A stretch of DNA of 64,000 nt from Aporrectodea caliginosa (Eukaryota; Annelida; Clitellata; Crassiclitellata; Lumbricidae). A program made the position numbers and the translations under genes. How positions within the stretch are numbered: the first letter of the stretch is position 1; each line of letters begins with the position of its first letter. The notes below the pieces were generated by a model, which saw only the letters and a program-made list of their open reading frames with translations, was not told the DNA's origin and did not search any database. Below are positions 47,046-57,982 of the stretch, piece by piece. The stretch covers positions 1,694,616-1,758,615 of the forward strand of contig JACEVL010000150.1 of assembly GCA_020284085.1 (NCBI GenBank), in the 5' to 3' direction.

Positions 47046-47960
47046 AGGTAGCCTAGTTATGTCAGGTAGGGAGGGAGCGTGGCATGATACAGGTACAATA
47101 TTCGTCCTCTTCATAATAGTATTAATTACTATTAATTAATTACTGTTAAAATTCCCTTTCTTTGATAATTGGCCATCGTTTAAAATTTCCTCGTATTTTT
47201 CTCTGTAGTCGGAGAGACAATATTATTGTTGACATGGTCAGAGTCCCTCTCTGGTAACCGTAGACCTAACATACGACCCTCTGTAAAAGTTGGGGTCTAG
47301 GAATGGTAACTGGGTTGAGGTGCGAGTACGACTGACACCTGCACAGAGACAAGCCACCCTTTTAACCCTCTGAAAAGGGTAACATGTTAATGTTTATCCC
47401 ATTATGTTACTCAGACGTCAACGGCCATATCATGGCAGCAATAAGGTAGGCCTACGGTTATTGCAGACCATTTCTGCATTGTGTTTGATCGATTTCCTTG
47501 ATCGATTTATCGAATGATTTTTGATTGATTGATTGATTTTATTGATTGATCGATTGATTGACTTGTTTATTGATTTATGGATTGATCAGTTGTCTGACTT
47601 ATTGATTCGGAGGTCATTTAGTTCTTAACTGATCTTAACCGATTCACATATCTCAACGTCTTCCCGGCATTCCAAAGACCAGCTCTAAGCATCAAAGTAC
47701 CTGAGATTACCTGCTAATGAAGAGCTTAGTAATACAGGTAGACTACTGCCCACCATAAGAATCCCTGGGTGCTGTGCCACCCATGCACAGTGGATTAAGG
47801 CGAAATTTGCCACCTGTAAGACATTTCCCTCATTTAGATGAAGGCAGACGCAGCCTAATCTCTCGTCTACCTGGGACGTCAAATTGGCCGAGATTACCGC
47901 ACGAGAACACCCGATGGAGTAGTAATGGAATACGAATCATTCTATGTCTTATAGTTAATC
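47046..47960. other. Unassigned sequence with (TTGA)n run
   Basis: attgattgatt units at about 47520-47585. No gene supported. Confidence 0.4.
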
Positions 47961-47977
47961 CTAAGACCAAGGGGAAT

Positions 47978-48235
47978 GAGGAAGAGGAGGAGGAAGAGCA
48001 GGAGGAGGAAGAGCAGGAGGAGGAAGAGCAGGAGGAGGAAGAGAAAGAGGAGATGGAGTAGGAGGGAAGAGAGAGTAGGAGGAAGAGTAGGAGCATGGAG
48101 AGTAGGAGGAGGAAGAGTAGGAGGAGGAAGAGTAGGAGAGGAAGAGTAGGAGGAGGAAGAGGAGGAGGAGGAAGAAGAGAAGGATGAGGAGTAGAGAAGA
48201 AGATGCTTCAGGAAGAGGAGGGTAGAGAGGAGGTA
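47978..48235. repeat. (GGA)n/(GGAAGAGCA)n polypurine tract
   Basis: gaggaggaagagcaggagga units, then agagtaggaggagg units. Glu-rich, Ser-rich and Leu-rich frames are artefacts. Confidence 0.95.
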
Positions 48236-48436
48236 GGTAGTAAAGCCATATATGCTTCGTATCACCTGAGCTGTTTCACCTGCATTACCTGTGCGCTCAC
48301 TTTTACCTGGAGCTATACTAATCAAATTCTCTATTCCAAGTCTGTCAAAGCCTCAACAGAACTCAGTCTGCGACCTTTCAGCCTTCTCAGGTTTCGAACC
48401 AGGTACATTTCAACTGGTCGCCAAACACGAGGCTCA
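48236..48436. other. Unassigned sequence
   Basis: Complex spacer between a purine tract and a SINE tail; short frames only. Confidence 0.35.
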
Positions 48437-48515
48437 TTCATTCATTCAGAGAATTGATACAGCGCCCTTCCAAGTTAAGTGCTCAGAGGTGCTCCCTGAG
48501 GCTCCAGTGGCAGCC
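48437..48515 (-). repeat. SINE family A tail, reversed
   Basis: cattcattcattcagagaat then gatacagcgcccttccaagt and a gctcagaggtgctccc block, the reverse of the family-A 3' end. Confidence 0.7.
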
Positions 48516-48775
48516 GCTGAAAGTGCATGAATTGCTAACACCAACCTCTCAATCACTGCAGCAGATACGCTATTATATTAATCACCAGCCTTTTACCTTA
48601 CGTTACAATCGGAGGCTAATATCGTAATCGTAAACTCCATATTTCTGAAGCGCGACTCTAAAGCTAAGCGCAGTGCACCAGTTTATTCACGAGCGTTGTA
48701 TAACGAACCCTGAAAATAATATGCCATCGGTTGATGCCTTGTGAATAATACACACTGTCATAATAGAAGTTACTA

Positions 48776-49090
48776 ATAAATAAATAAATAAATAATGATG
48801 AAAATAATAATTATAATGATAACAACAAACATCAACAACAACAAAAATAAAATAATAATAATAATCAAAATAATAGCCAATTAGCCATCCCAGAAAAATG
48901 CTACATGCATCTCTAATTTTTGAAATCTTGTATAATTACATGTGGCTCAGGTAAAAATAATAATGATCATGATAATAATAGTAATAATATTTCTCTATTG
49001 CGCAACGCTTGATGATGATGAAAATTTATAATAATAACAATAGGAGGATGATAATGACGGTGGTGGTGGTGGTGGTGGTGATGATGTTTT
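48776..49090. repeat. (AAT)n/(AATA)n and (GGT)n low-complexity patchwork
   Basis: aataaataaataa, aataataat and gataataata runs, then ggtggtggtggt at about 49060-49080. Confidence 0.8.
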
Positions 49091-49426
49091 TCGCCGAAAA
49101 AGTGGTTATTTTTACAAGGCATCTGTGGATTTTGATGGAACGAATAACGTGCTGGACGACTTATCGATCTCTTCCGTCTCCAGAGATATGTGGAGCGGGC
49201 TGTCATGTCATAAATGTTTCTTTGGCAGCGGCCAGTTCTGTGATCTGTGGAATTCATGGGCATCTTAAGCTGTTATTTGCATGCAGTCCTCTTATTTGCG
49301 TTACATTGTATGGCACACGCCTTTCACTCTTTCCGCGACATTGATCGGTAGTCCTGTAGTGCCAGTCTCAGACCTGGATTGGTGAGGAGGGCGACTCTAA
49401 TCATCTATGTTATGAGACAACGTCGT

Positions 49427-49622
49427 GGGGCATGGTGGCCGACTGGTTAGAGCACTTGGCCTGTAACGCGGAGAGTAAGGGTTCGAGCCTCCACTTCCTG
49501 TAGGCCGTTAATTACTGTGCATAGGAACCTTTGAGCAAGTCCTTCACTCACAATTGCTCAGCGCCATCGATGTTCTGTCGAATGGTCGTGTGTGCACTTC
49601 TGAGCTTTGGAAGGAGGACAAT
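49427..49622 (+). repeat. tRNA-derived SINE, family A, well preserved
   Basis: Head catggtggccgactggttag, B box GGTTCGAGCCT (49480-49490), then gcaagtccttcactcacaat and ctcagcgccatcgatgttct. The last part (cttctgagctttggaagga) matches the copy at 19.7 kb. Confidence 0.85.
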
Positions 49623-49950
49623 AATCAAATACTGTTGTACTGAATTATATTGTAAACGGCAACTGACAAACTAATGAGTTTTATTCTTATAAGCAAGATG
49701 CATGGGTCGGGGTCGTTAGTGTTCTTGGGCGTTTGTTCGCTGTGGAAGATTTAAGGAAATGTTTGAAAGACATCGGGAGACGTCGTTACTTCAGGTACTA
49801 TGTTCAAACTGTATAATCTGAAAGCAGGGTCTATGAGGGTGTGATCGTTGCCAGGACAAAGGGAAAACACACCCTGCACCCACGAGTTCAGACAACCCTT
49901 CCCACACACTGAATAGTCAGTTGAATAGTCAGTTTCGCCCAATGCTCACT
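49623..49950. other. Unassigned sequence
   Basis: Complex spacer; no gene. Confidence 0.35.
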
Positions 49951-49964
49951 CACTCGCTGTCCGC

Positions 49965-50060
49965 CACTCTGTCTCTGCTGTCTCTGTCTCTCACCACTCT
50001 GTCTCTCTCTCTCTGTCCCTCTGTGTCTCTCTCTATGTGTATCTCTGTATTTCTGTGTGT
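49965..50060. repeat. (CTCTGT)n microsatellite
   Basis: ctctgtctctc, ctctgtgtctct units. Confidence 0.85.
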
Positions 50061-50162
50061 GTCCCCTACAAATTGCCCCCCATAGCTCCACAATACTCTG
50101 CTGATGAGGTCTTAAGCATTCTTAATCCATCTATCGCCTAAATATAAGAACTGTAATACAGG

Positions 50163-50622
50163 CAATCGATGGCGCCAAGCAGTTGTGCGTTACGACTGAA
50201 TAACGACTTACTCGATGTATGACTTAGGAGGAGGAAGAGGAGGAGGAGGACGTGGAAGAGGAAAGGAAAAGGAGGAGAGGAAGAAGAAGAGGAGGAAGAG
50301 AGGAGGAGAAGAGAAGAGTAGGAGAAAGAGGAAAGTGGGAGGAGAGGAGATAGAGGAGGAGGAGAAATAGGAGGAAGAGGAGAAAGAAGAGGAGGAAAGA
50401 AGAAGAGGTGAAAGAGAAGGAAGAGGTGGAGGAAGTGGAAAAGTAGAAGGAGGGGGAAGAATAAGAAGAGGAGGAGAAAGAGCAAGAAGAAGAGAAAAGG
50501 AAGGAGGAGAAGAAGGAGGAGAAAAAAGGAGGATCAAGAGGAAGAGTTGGATGATAAAGAGGAGGAGGAGACTCTAATCCGCACCCTTTGTATCACGAGG
50601 CTAGCGCTCAATCAATCAGCTG
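50163..50622 (-). repeat. SINE family A split by a 350-bp GGA tract
   Basis: 50163-50217 holds the reversed body end (caatcgatggcgccaagcag) and a decayed ccttcactc region. 50568-50622 holds a reversed head remnant (gcgctcaatcaatcagctgt). Between them, at 50226-50570, lies a nearly pure polypurine ggagga/gaagaag tract. The order and orientation match one minus-strand SINE with a GGA expansion in its middle. Confidence 0.55.
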
Positions 50623-50761
50623 TCTCAATGGAACCCAGTGGAACTACGTCTTGGAATAGAATGTCCGCTTATTGACTTATCAACATCGAATCAAACCTTC
50701 ATGGATTCTATGTATTTATCCATGTTCTTATGTATGTTTCTATGTATGCATATATTATCTG

Positions 50762-50791
50762 TTTATTTATTTATTATTATTATTATTATTA

Positions 50792-50849
<58 letters not shown>

Positions 50850-50850
50850 T
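50762..50850. repeat. (ATT)n microsatellite
   Basis: ttattattatt nearly pure for about 85 bp. Confidence 0.97.
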
Positions 50851-51240
50851 GCCAGAGAGATAGAGACAGAGAGACAGAAGGCGGTTTATTGAAAGGATCA
50901 GTGTATAGAGCTGTTGAAGAGGTCAGACTTTAATTTGGAGTGGAGGCCCCAGGGGTTCCTAGATATGGAGCAGCCTTAGGCAGAGGACGGTGGTTGAACG
51001 GCAATAGAAACTGAGAATGTGCGGAATGCGGTAGGAAGACCTATCCAGAGTGGAGAACTGGAGATGGAGCGTGGCCTATGGATCGGTTGGAGAACTTGGG
51101 ATGTGTAGTGGCTGATATGGGAGAGAGTGAGATAGGAGGATGACCGAGTAGAGCGGGGAAGCTGCATGGAGAAGACTTCACGAAGGTACTTGGGCTGGAA
51201 GTATTGTAGAGGCCTTAATTAAGATTGCGATAGCTGGGAC
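50851..51240. other. Unassigned sequence
   Basis: Purine-rich complex sequence. The frame at 50976-51167 (minus) is unrecognised. Confidence 0.35.
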
Positions 51241-51245
51241 TTGTC

Positions 51246-51370
51246 TGCGTATATATATATATATATGTATGTGTGTGTTTGTATGTGTGTCCTTGCGTGC
51301 GTGTGTGTATGATGTGTATATGTATGTATTTATGTACGTATGGAGTATGTATATGTATGTATTCATCTAT
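51246..51370. repeat. (TATG)n/(TGTG)n microsatellite
   Basis: tatatata, gtgtgtgt and tatgtatg blocks. Confidence 0.9.
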
Positions 51371-52010
51371 GTTTCAAGGGACATAAAATACGATACACTT
51401 TATGAAACTGCATCGTTTGCAATGAGAGGCTTTAATTAAGAGTCTTTGCATTAGCTATATAAACTTGCCACTTTCGTTATTTTCTTGAGTCCTTTCTTAA
51501 GAACAATCTCCACGCTTTCCAGGTCAATTTCAACTCCTCTGGATCTCTTCGATCCGATTTGATTGACAGCTCCCTCTAATGTCGACTTCCTCCAGTTCAA
51601 AGGGAGCGCTTCTCATTTAATCAACCGCTCTAATCTCCTATAGACCGTAGCCTATCCTGCCGACGGGTTAAATGCAAACACCCTCTACTTAACAACGGGC
51701 GTTTCTTGTGAAGGGAAAAGTTTGCTAAAACCCTGGATCATCCTCTCTCCTCTCTCTCCTCCGTTTCCTCTTCCCCCTCCTTTTCGTCTTAACAGTCGAA
51801 ATCCTCCACTTGCCGTTTTCTGCGGATGGTGGCGCCGCCTGCCCGCTGATGAAAAGCACATAGGCGCAAATTAGGTCCATCAGAGAATCCGTCGTCTTTG
51901 GTCGATTGTCTATGGAGCGTCTGTTTGCTCCCTTTGTTGACCTTCTCTGAGGTGTTGCCAACGACCCAACTGCGCCTCTCTGAACTATGCGCATATAAGA
52001 ACCCATATAC
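51371..52010. other. Unassigned sequence
   Basis: Complex sequence. A 129-codon minus-strand frame at 51725-52114 begins in CATA repeats and has no recognised domain, so it is left uncalled. Confidence 0.35.
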
Positions 52011-52395
52011 ATATACATAAAGTACCTGCATACATCATACATACACACATACATGCATAAATGCATACGTAAATGCATACGTGCATTCATACATACATGC
52101 ATACACACATACATTGTATTGTATCTAAAGATTTATATAGCGCCTCTCTCAGAATAACTATTCAGAAGCGCTCTCAGCACGAGAACCCATATACATAAAT
52201 ACAGACGTATACATACATTCATACATATCTACATGCATATATACAATTATACATACATACATATATACATACCTTCACACATACACGCATACACACATAT
52301 GCATTTAATGCCATTTATACATACATATACTATAGATACACACAATGCCATACATACATTCATTCATGCATACATACACGCGTACGTGCAATCTA
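52005..52395. repeat. (CATA)n microsatellite interrupted by a SINE-A tail
   Basis: catacata units on both sides. At about 52126-52178 a reversed SINE-A tail (gatttatatagcgcctctct and agaagcgctctcagca) is embedded. Confidence 0.85.
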
Positions 52396-52559
52396 CATAA
52401 GTACATCACTGTCGCGTTTCTTAAGGAGAATGGCTAATAATCTGGCGGGCGATGAAGTACATAATTATAGGAATTGAAATCGTTCCAATTCATTTTCATC
52501 CTCTGATCATCTAAATTACTGAAACCGTGATTAGAAAAGTTTCAACTTCTAGACAGTCT

Positions 52560-52686
52560 CATCCTTTTCTTCCTCCTCCTCCTCCTCCTCCTCCTTCCTC
52601 CTCCTCCCTCCCTCTCCTCTCCTCTTCCTCTTCCTCTTCCTCTTCCTCTTCCTCTCCTCCTCTTCCTTCCTCTTCCTCTTCCTCCT

Positions 52687-52718
<32 letters not shown>

Positions 52719-52924
52719 TCCTCTTCCTCTTCCTCTTCCTCTTCCTCTTCCTCTTCCTCTTCTTCCTCTTCCTCTTCCTCTTCCTCTTCCTCTTCCTCTT
52801 CCTCTTCCTCTTCCTCTTCCTCCTCTTCCTCTTCCTCTCCTCCTCCTCCTCCTCCTCTTCCTCCTCCTCCTCCTCCTCCTCCTCCTCCTCGTCCTCCTCG
52901 TCCTCCTCCTCCTCCTCCTTTCCC
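52560..52924. repeat. (TTCCTC)n/(TCC)n polypyrimidine tract
   Basis: About 365 bp, nearly pure C/T: cttcctcttcctc hexamers then tcctcctcc. Frames of 125-154 codons are poly-Ser/Pro, poly-Arg/Gly and poly-Glu/Lys artefacts. Confidence 0.97.
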
Positions 52925-53285
52925 ATTCCATCACCAATGGACAGGCTGCATTGCCCTGGGGTGTAGTCTCAACTACTGTCGGACTCATTAACTTAGCCGT
53001 GGACGGCTAATCACGGATCCCTGTGCAACGATTGTCTCAATTATTCATCTCACATGAGTCAGACTATAAATACACTGACCCCGGTGACCTGACCTCATTT
53101 GGAGCCTATGGGGAGACGTCCTAATCCAGGTCGGCTAACGTATGTCTGGGTGGATGGGTCTGTGTGTGTTGATGCATGGTCATGTTCCGGGGTTGTGGCA
53201 CTCCTGAAAGGGGTCAGAGATCCATTGGAATTCAGATGTTAATTCGTTCTCTGATGAACTGGATCGGTCAGACCCAGTCTCCATA
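52925..53285. other. Unassigned sequence
   Basis: Complex spacer; cattaacttagccgtgg near 52987 faintly resembles a SINE-B end. No gene. Confidence 0.35.
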
Positions 53286-53289
53286 TTCA

Positions 53290-53655
53290 ACCCACGATTA
53301 ATTCATGTCCACGGCTACTGACCAACACATCTGAATAATCTCTTCCCACGGTCTATGTCCATCTATCTATTCTGTCTGTCTGTCCCTGTTTCTGTGAAAT
53401 TTGTCAGTCTGTCTGTCTGTCTATCTGTCTCACCCATGCTTGTCTGTTTCTGTCTGAGTAAATTGTGAAACAGCGTATTAATACGCACAATTGTCTGTGT
53501 CTGTCCATCTTAACTAAAATAAAATCCATCTGTAATACTAACTATAACTACCCTATAACTGTAACTGTCTCTGTCTCTATCCACGATTAACATGTCCACG
53601 GCTGACCAATCATCGGAATAATCTCTTCCCACGGTCAATGTCCATCTGTCTGTCT
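53290..53655. repeat. Two about 75-bp direct repeats 290 bp apart
   Basis: About 53292-53365 and 53581-53652 share cacgattaa, catgtccacggct, gaccaa, gaataatctcttcccacggt and atgtccatct. Each copy runs straight into a TCTG microsatellite. Confidence 0.75.
53453..53492. repeat. 40-bp hairpin module, copy 1
   Basis: Identical over 40 bp to 56683-56722. It contains aattgtg...cacaatt arms around a 14-bp palindrome gcgtattaatacgc. A taactaaaataaaatccat stretch follows, as in the other copy, and TCTG repeats lie on both sides. Confidence 0.85.
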
Positions 53656-54055
53656 GTCCATCTGTCTATCTGTCTGTCTCTCTCTCTGTGTCCCTGTGTC
53701 TGTCTCTGTCCATCTGTCTATCTGTCTGTCCCTGTGTCTGTCTCTGTCTGTCTATCTATCTGTCTGTCCCTGTCTCTGTCCATCTGTCTATCTGTCTGTC
53801 CCTGTGTCTGTCTCTGTCCATCTGTCTATCTGTCTGTCCCTGTGTCTGTCTCTGTCTGCCTTTGCCTCTGTTCGGCTATTGCTCTCTTTCTAACAAAGTT
53901 GCAGTGTCTGTCTGTCTGTCGCTATGTCTTTCTCTGTCTTTGTGTGTCTGTCTGTCCTGATTTGTCTGACCGTCCGTACGTTAGTCTGTCTCTTTTTCTT
54001 TGTATTATGTCTCGGTGTTTTCTAGTCTGTCTCTCTGTCTATGTATATGTCCTTC
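53640..54055. repeat. (TCTG)n with a higher-order unit
   Basis: The phrase ccatctgtctatctgtctgt then ccctgtgtctgtctctgt repeats about four times between 53640 and 53850. Frames are Ser/Val/Cys/Leu artefacts. Confidence 0.9.
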
Positions 54056-54204
54056 TATAAATGCAGAGAGAACATTGACGGATTGTTAATCGTGACAAAA
54101 GCGACCTCTGCATGGAAATAAGTATTATGTATCTGAAAATTATATAGTGCCCAGCCTCTAACTGTCCGATCTGGAGACACCCAATCACCCGATGAGACGT
54201 AACG

Positions 54205-54312
54205 GTTTCCATGACAACGAACTGCAATCACGCTCGGCCACGTTCCGGCTCCATGGCAACGCTCCGAGTTGCCGAGCAGCGTTGCTAGGCGATCGGTGGT
54301 TGTCATGGCATC
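54205..54312. promoter_or_regulatory. Second cluster of X-box-like motifs
   Basis: gtttccatgacaac (54205-54218), ggctccatggcaac (54247-54260), gttgctaggc (54281-54290) and gttgtcatggcatc (54299-54312). All are imperfect forms of the RFX X-box GTNRCC-N-RGYAAC. The block is CpG-rich compared with its flanks. A 94-codon frame across it has no recognised domain. Confidence 0.35.
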
Positions 54313-54589
54313 ACCAAGGATCCCGTGTTAATTCATCCGAGGCGGGAAGGCGTCTCCCATCCTTCAAGTTTCGTCGTCGTCTTCATGAATTCGAACCCTG
54401 CTCACCTCGTGTCCCTGGCGCAGACAGAACCACCAATCATCGACGCCTAATTGCTTTAATTGAACCAGATCCATAGAACCGTCTTATTTATAGACGTTTT
54501 CGCCACGGCGGTCTCCTCCTTTGGAGCTTCACAGACCGTCCAACTGGCCACAGTAGCACAGCGCACGTGCTGTAGGGACTACAGCCCGC

Positions 54590-54720
54590 TCTTCCCTCTG
54601 CGCCTCCGCCTCCTCCTATTCCTCCTCCTTCTTCTCCCTCCTGCTCCTCCTCCTCTTCCTGCTCCTCCACCTCCTACAGGAGTCCTCCTGCTCCTCCTAC
54701 TGCTCCTCCACCCCTTGCAC
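54590..54720. repeat. (TCC)n/(TGCTCC)n pyrimidine tract
   Basis: cctcctcc and tgctcctcc units; low-complexity frames only. Confidence 0.85.
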
Positions 54721-55565
54721 CTCTTCCTTGTGTTCCAGACGAAAGGGAAGTAATTGGTCCAATGCATCAAAATTTAATAGAATTCTGCTCATTAAGATTG
54801 ATTGCCGCCTTTATTTCATTTAGAACTGCCGTCGCTAGAATTCTATTCGTTTCCGATTTTGAACGGCAATTAATTCAAACGCAAAGCTCCTTTGTTTTCC
54901 TTTTAGTTGGTTTTCGATTTTAATTCTTAAAATCTGCTTTGATTTATCGAATCTCAGAATGGAATGTTGTGGAAAGGGATTGAGTAACGAATTTTGCCGG
55001 TAAACTTATATCCTCTTAAAACATTTGTTTCAGAAACCCGAAGCTATTGTCGCAAGTGACAATGCAATTTTATAAGAGTTGATTAACTCTTAGTCATAAT
55101 CATTGTAATATTGTTGAATGATGCTAAATATTTCTGGTAATTAGAATTAGTTTTTACAACAAGGGATCAGAATTTACTAATTAACCCATTCTGCAGTTGT
55201 GTGTGCATATTATCGTGTTGTTTCAAAGACTATTTTACTCGATTAATTACCCTATTCAATATATGAATCGATGTTAATTCCGAGGTCCAACGACATTTTA
55301 AATTTATGTATCAATTACCGTGATTAAAATAAAGTCGTTGTCTATTCCAATATTTCTCGATATAAGATAAAATGATTCAATGCAATAAAATCAAATTCAT
55401 TGAGCTCAGATAACAAAGGAATTGGAATTGCAGCATATTTGAAGAACTGTGATTATTTATTCATAGTAATCCAATAATTAGTTTAAGTTAATAACTTATT
55501 AAACTTATTACTAACTTTTATTAATAAATTTGAGCGATGTAGGCGATTCTCGCTGGCGAAAGTTA
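54721..55565. other. Unassigned AT-rich sequence
   Basis: About 840 bp, strongly AT-rich, stops in all frames. Nothing recognised. Confidence 0.45.
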
Positions 55566-55842
55566 GCTAAAACCAGTGCTTTTTTTCAGCCGGAGCGGTC
55601 CGGAACGGCGTTCCGGTACCTTTTTTCAGCCATTAAAAATAATTTATTTAAAGTTTTAATAAAAAATTACATAAAATTATTTAGATACTTAAATTTAATG
55701 TAAGTGCTTGCAGTGTTTATTGATATAATTACTGATATAATTATATGAAACAGAAATATTAGCATAAAATTTGCCCTAGCTATGATTGTTCTGAATTTGT
55801 TGCGTTCCGGAATTTTTCTAGAAAAAAAGCACTGGCTAAAAC
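55566..55842. mobile_element. 261-bp hAT MITE with 8-bp duplications
   Basis: The element body is 55574-55834. It starts CAGTGCTTTTTTTC and ends with its exact reverse complement GAAAAAAAGCACTG. Perfect 8-bp direct repeats gctaaaac flank it (55566-55573 and 55835-55842). Near the left end, cggtccggaacggcgttccg forms a near-palindrome, and the same gcgttccgg recurs near the right end. No coding capacity. Confidence 0.95.
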
Positions 55843-56354
55843 AATGGATAAAAAATTGTTAGCTAACCCAAGAAGATGCTTATTTGTTCCAAGTTGTTTT
55901 ATTGACTAATTTTAATCAGCTAAAGTAATTATTAACTTTTTACTTCACAGACAACTCCTTGTTTGTTCGAGAGATAGGACTATCATGATTACTAATGTAG
56001 TTCCAGACGTGTTGAGTTCGGGAGAATGGGATTCTGCTTGCATCTGGGACATTGCAGATTAATTGAGCTGCTGAGGGCAAGTGCTTGTAGAACATTTATG
56101 CACTTAACTATGGATCTAAGTTCTCTAATAACCGACTTAGAAAGCTTCATCCTGGTAGTACACTTTCTAGACTCTCTAGAGAAATGAGTGCAATTACAGC
56201 AGAATCCAAAACAGCCTTCACGTTGTCTTCACAAACAGCAATCTAACTGTCTTGCACAAACGAAAGCTGTTCTCTCGTTATCGTGAACTTTAAGATCTAG
56301 AGGAGTGTTTGACTTATTTCGAGGGCTTCTTAAAAGCACCGTATTATTCGAGAT
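55843..56354. other. Unassigned sequence
   Basis: Complex sequence between two mobile elements; no gene. Confidence 0.4.
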
Positions 56355-56936
56355 CACTGCTTCAGTTCACAATGGTGTTCGTTAACGATAACGATAACGA
56401 AAATGTTCGTTAACGAAAATAAAATGATTTCGTTAACGATAACTATAACTATAACTAAAAATATCATTAACTATAACTATAACTATAACGAAAATAACAC
56501 TAACGAAAATTCATCTTTATTTTCGTTAATACAAAAAAATAAAAATAGGAAGTGCAATATGGACGATACGACATAAATGAGAACGAAAAATGCGAAATTT
56601 TTATTGTAAAATTTGTCAGTTACTTTGGAAACTCGTGTATTGATGAAGCTGAATGTACCCATGCTTCAAAGGTTTTCATAGCTCTGAGTAAATTGTGAAA
56701 CAGCGTATTAATACGCACAATTTTGCTTATAGACTTAATTATTGTAACTAAGTAGTAACTAAAATTAACTAAAATAAAAATCCATTAACTATAACTATAA
56801 CTATAACTAAAAAATAATACTAACTATAACTATAACTATAACTAAAATAAAAATCATTAACTATAACTATAACTATAACTAAAATAAAACCTGTAAGGAA
56901 AATCACACTGCACTGCTTCAGTTCACAATGGTGTTC
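56355..56936. mobile_element. GTTAACG-rich hAT-like element with 26-bp flanking repeats
   Basis: A 26-bp direct repeat (cactgcttcagttcacaatg followed by gtgttc) lies at 56355-56380 and 56911-56936. The 530 bp between start gttaacgataacgataacg and end ggaaaatcacactg. The interior is full of actataact and aactaaaataaa units and holds the 40-bp hairpin module. The left end (caatggtgttcgttaac) resembles hAT ends such as the one at 18039, but the right end matches it poorly. 26 bp is too long for a hAT duplication, so the structure is composite or rearranged. Confidence 0.6.
56683..56722. repeat. 40-bp hairpin module, copy 2
   Basis: Same 40 bp as 53453-53492, with a palindrome gcgtattaatacgc inside aattgtg/cacaatt arms. 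It lies in the middle of the hAT-like element. Confidence 0.85.
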
Positions 56937-57650
56937 CAGACAGAAATCGAGTCCTACAGAATTGAGATAGGTCGATCATTTCCACAGAAGTATACTTAGA
57001 TCTTATCAGGATTCAGGACACCTGATGGTGGTTGGGAATGCTGATAAATGCAAGTTAAATGAGCTAGAGATAAGACGAAATCTCGGCGTTTCATTATGTA
57101 GTGAGTCTGTGATGGTCGTGCTTGAGCAAGATCAATCACCGAAGCGTCACCGTGTTCTGGAACCGCTTTGAAGTGGTGCTTTGTCCGAATCGAACTCCGC
57201 CGCGGACTTCAAACACTGCTCCGACATTCTATTTGCCGTGGGTCAGTTAATGTTACGCCCCACTCCCTCCCCATCCTAATGTCGCCGCTTGGGTAGCCCC
57301 GTATGGGGTGACCGCCGACCAATTAAAACCGCAGATGGATGGCAAGAGGGAAAGATAGGAAACTATGGTGACTGGTCTTCGGAAATGGAATTGTGCAACT
57401 CAACCATCTGTGCGGGGTGAATGAGATGCAGCCTGCTGTTCAGATTGACTGCGGACCTCATCAAGCAAGCGATCACCGCTCTTTCGGTCACTGATTGCAG
57501 TGCAGCTAGTTACAGGAAGTGCCAGTCCCGAGTCTGGATAAAGGAGGAGGACAACGCTAATGATCTGTGCTATCACAAACACTGGTTCAAACACTGGAAA
57601 CCTGTTTTTCATTGGTACCATATTTATCCAGTTATTGAGACTTTATAGTC
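56937..57650. other. Unassigned sequence
   Basis: Complex, locally CpG-containing (about 57180-57330). Frames of 72-75 codons on both strands of 57400-57648 are unrecognised. No gene called. Confidence 0.35.
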
Positions 57651-57655
57651 GGTGT

Positions 57656-57760
57656 GACTCTGTCTGTCTGTGTCTGTCTCTCAGTGTTTATGATGGGCCT
57701 TTGTTGTAGCCAGTCCACTGTCTATGTGTCTGTCTGTCTGTCTGCTTCTGTATTTGTACG
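57656..57760. repeat. (TCTG)n imperfect microsatellite
   Basis: ctgtctgtctg blocks with unique spacer. Confidence 0.85.
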
Positions 57761-57817
57761 TATGTTTAAGTTTCCTGAAGTTCGTCATCAGTACCTGATT
57801 TCTTTGCATTCAGTTGA

Positions 57818-57860
57818 GACGTGCCTCTTTCCCGCCCTGCCTTTCATTCGATTGCATCAT
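57818..57860. repeat. 41-bp dispersed repeat, copy 1
   Basis: cgtgcctctttcccgccctg followed by cctttcattcgattgcatcat. One-mismatch copy at about 61208-61250. Both copies follow TCTG tracts. Confidence 0.85.
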
Positions 57861-57867
57861 TCAGTTG

Positions 57868-57951
57868 AGACACTCCTCCTCCTCCTCCTCCTCCAATTCT
57901 TCTCCTCCTCCACCTTTTCCTCCTCCTCCTCCACCTCTTCCTCCTCCTCCA

Positions 57952-57982
<31 letters not shown>

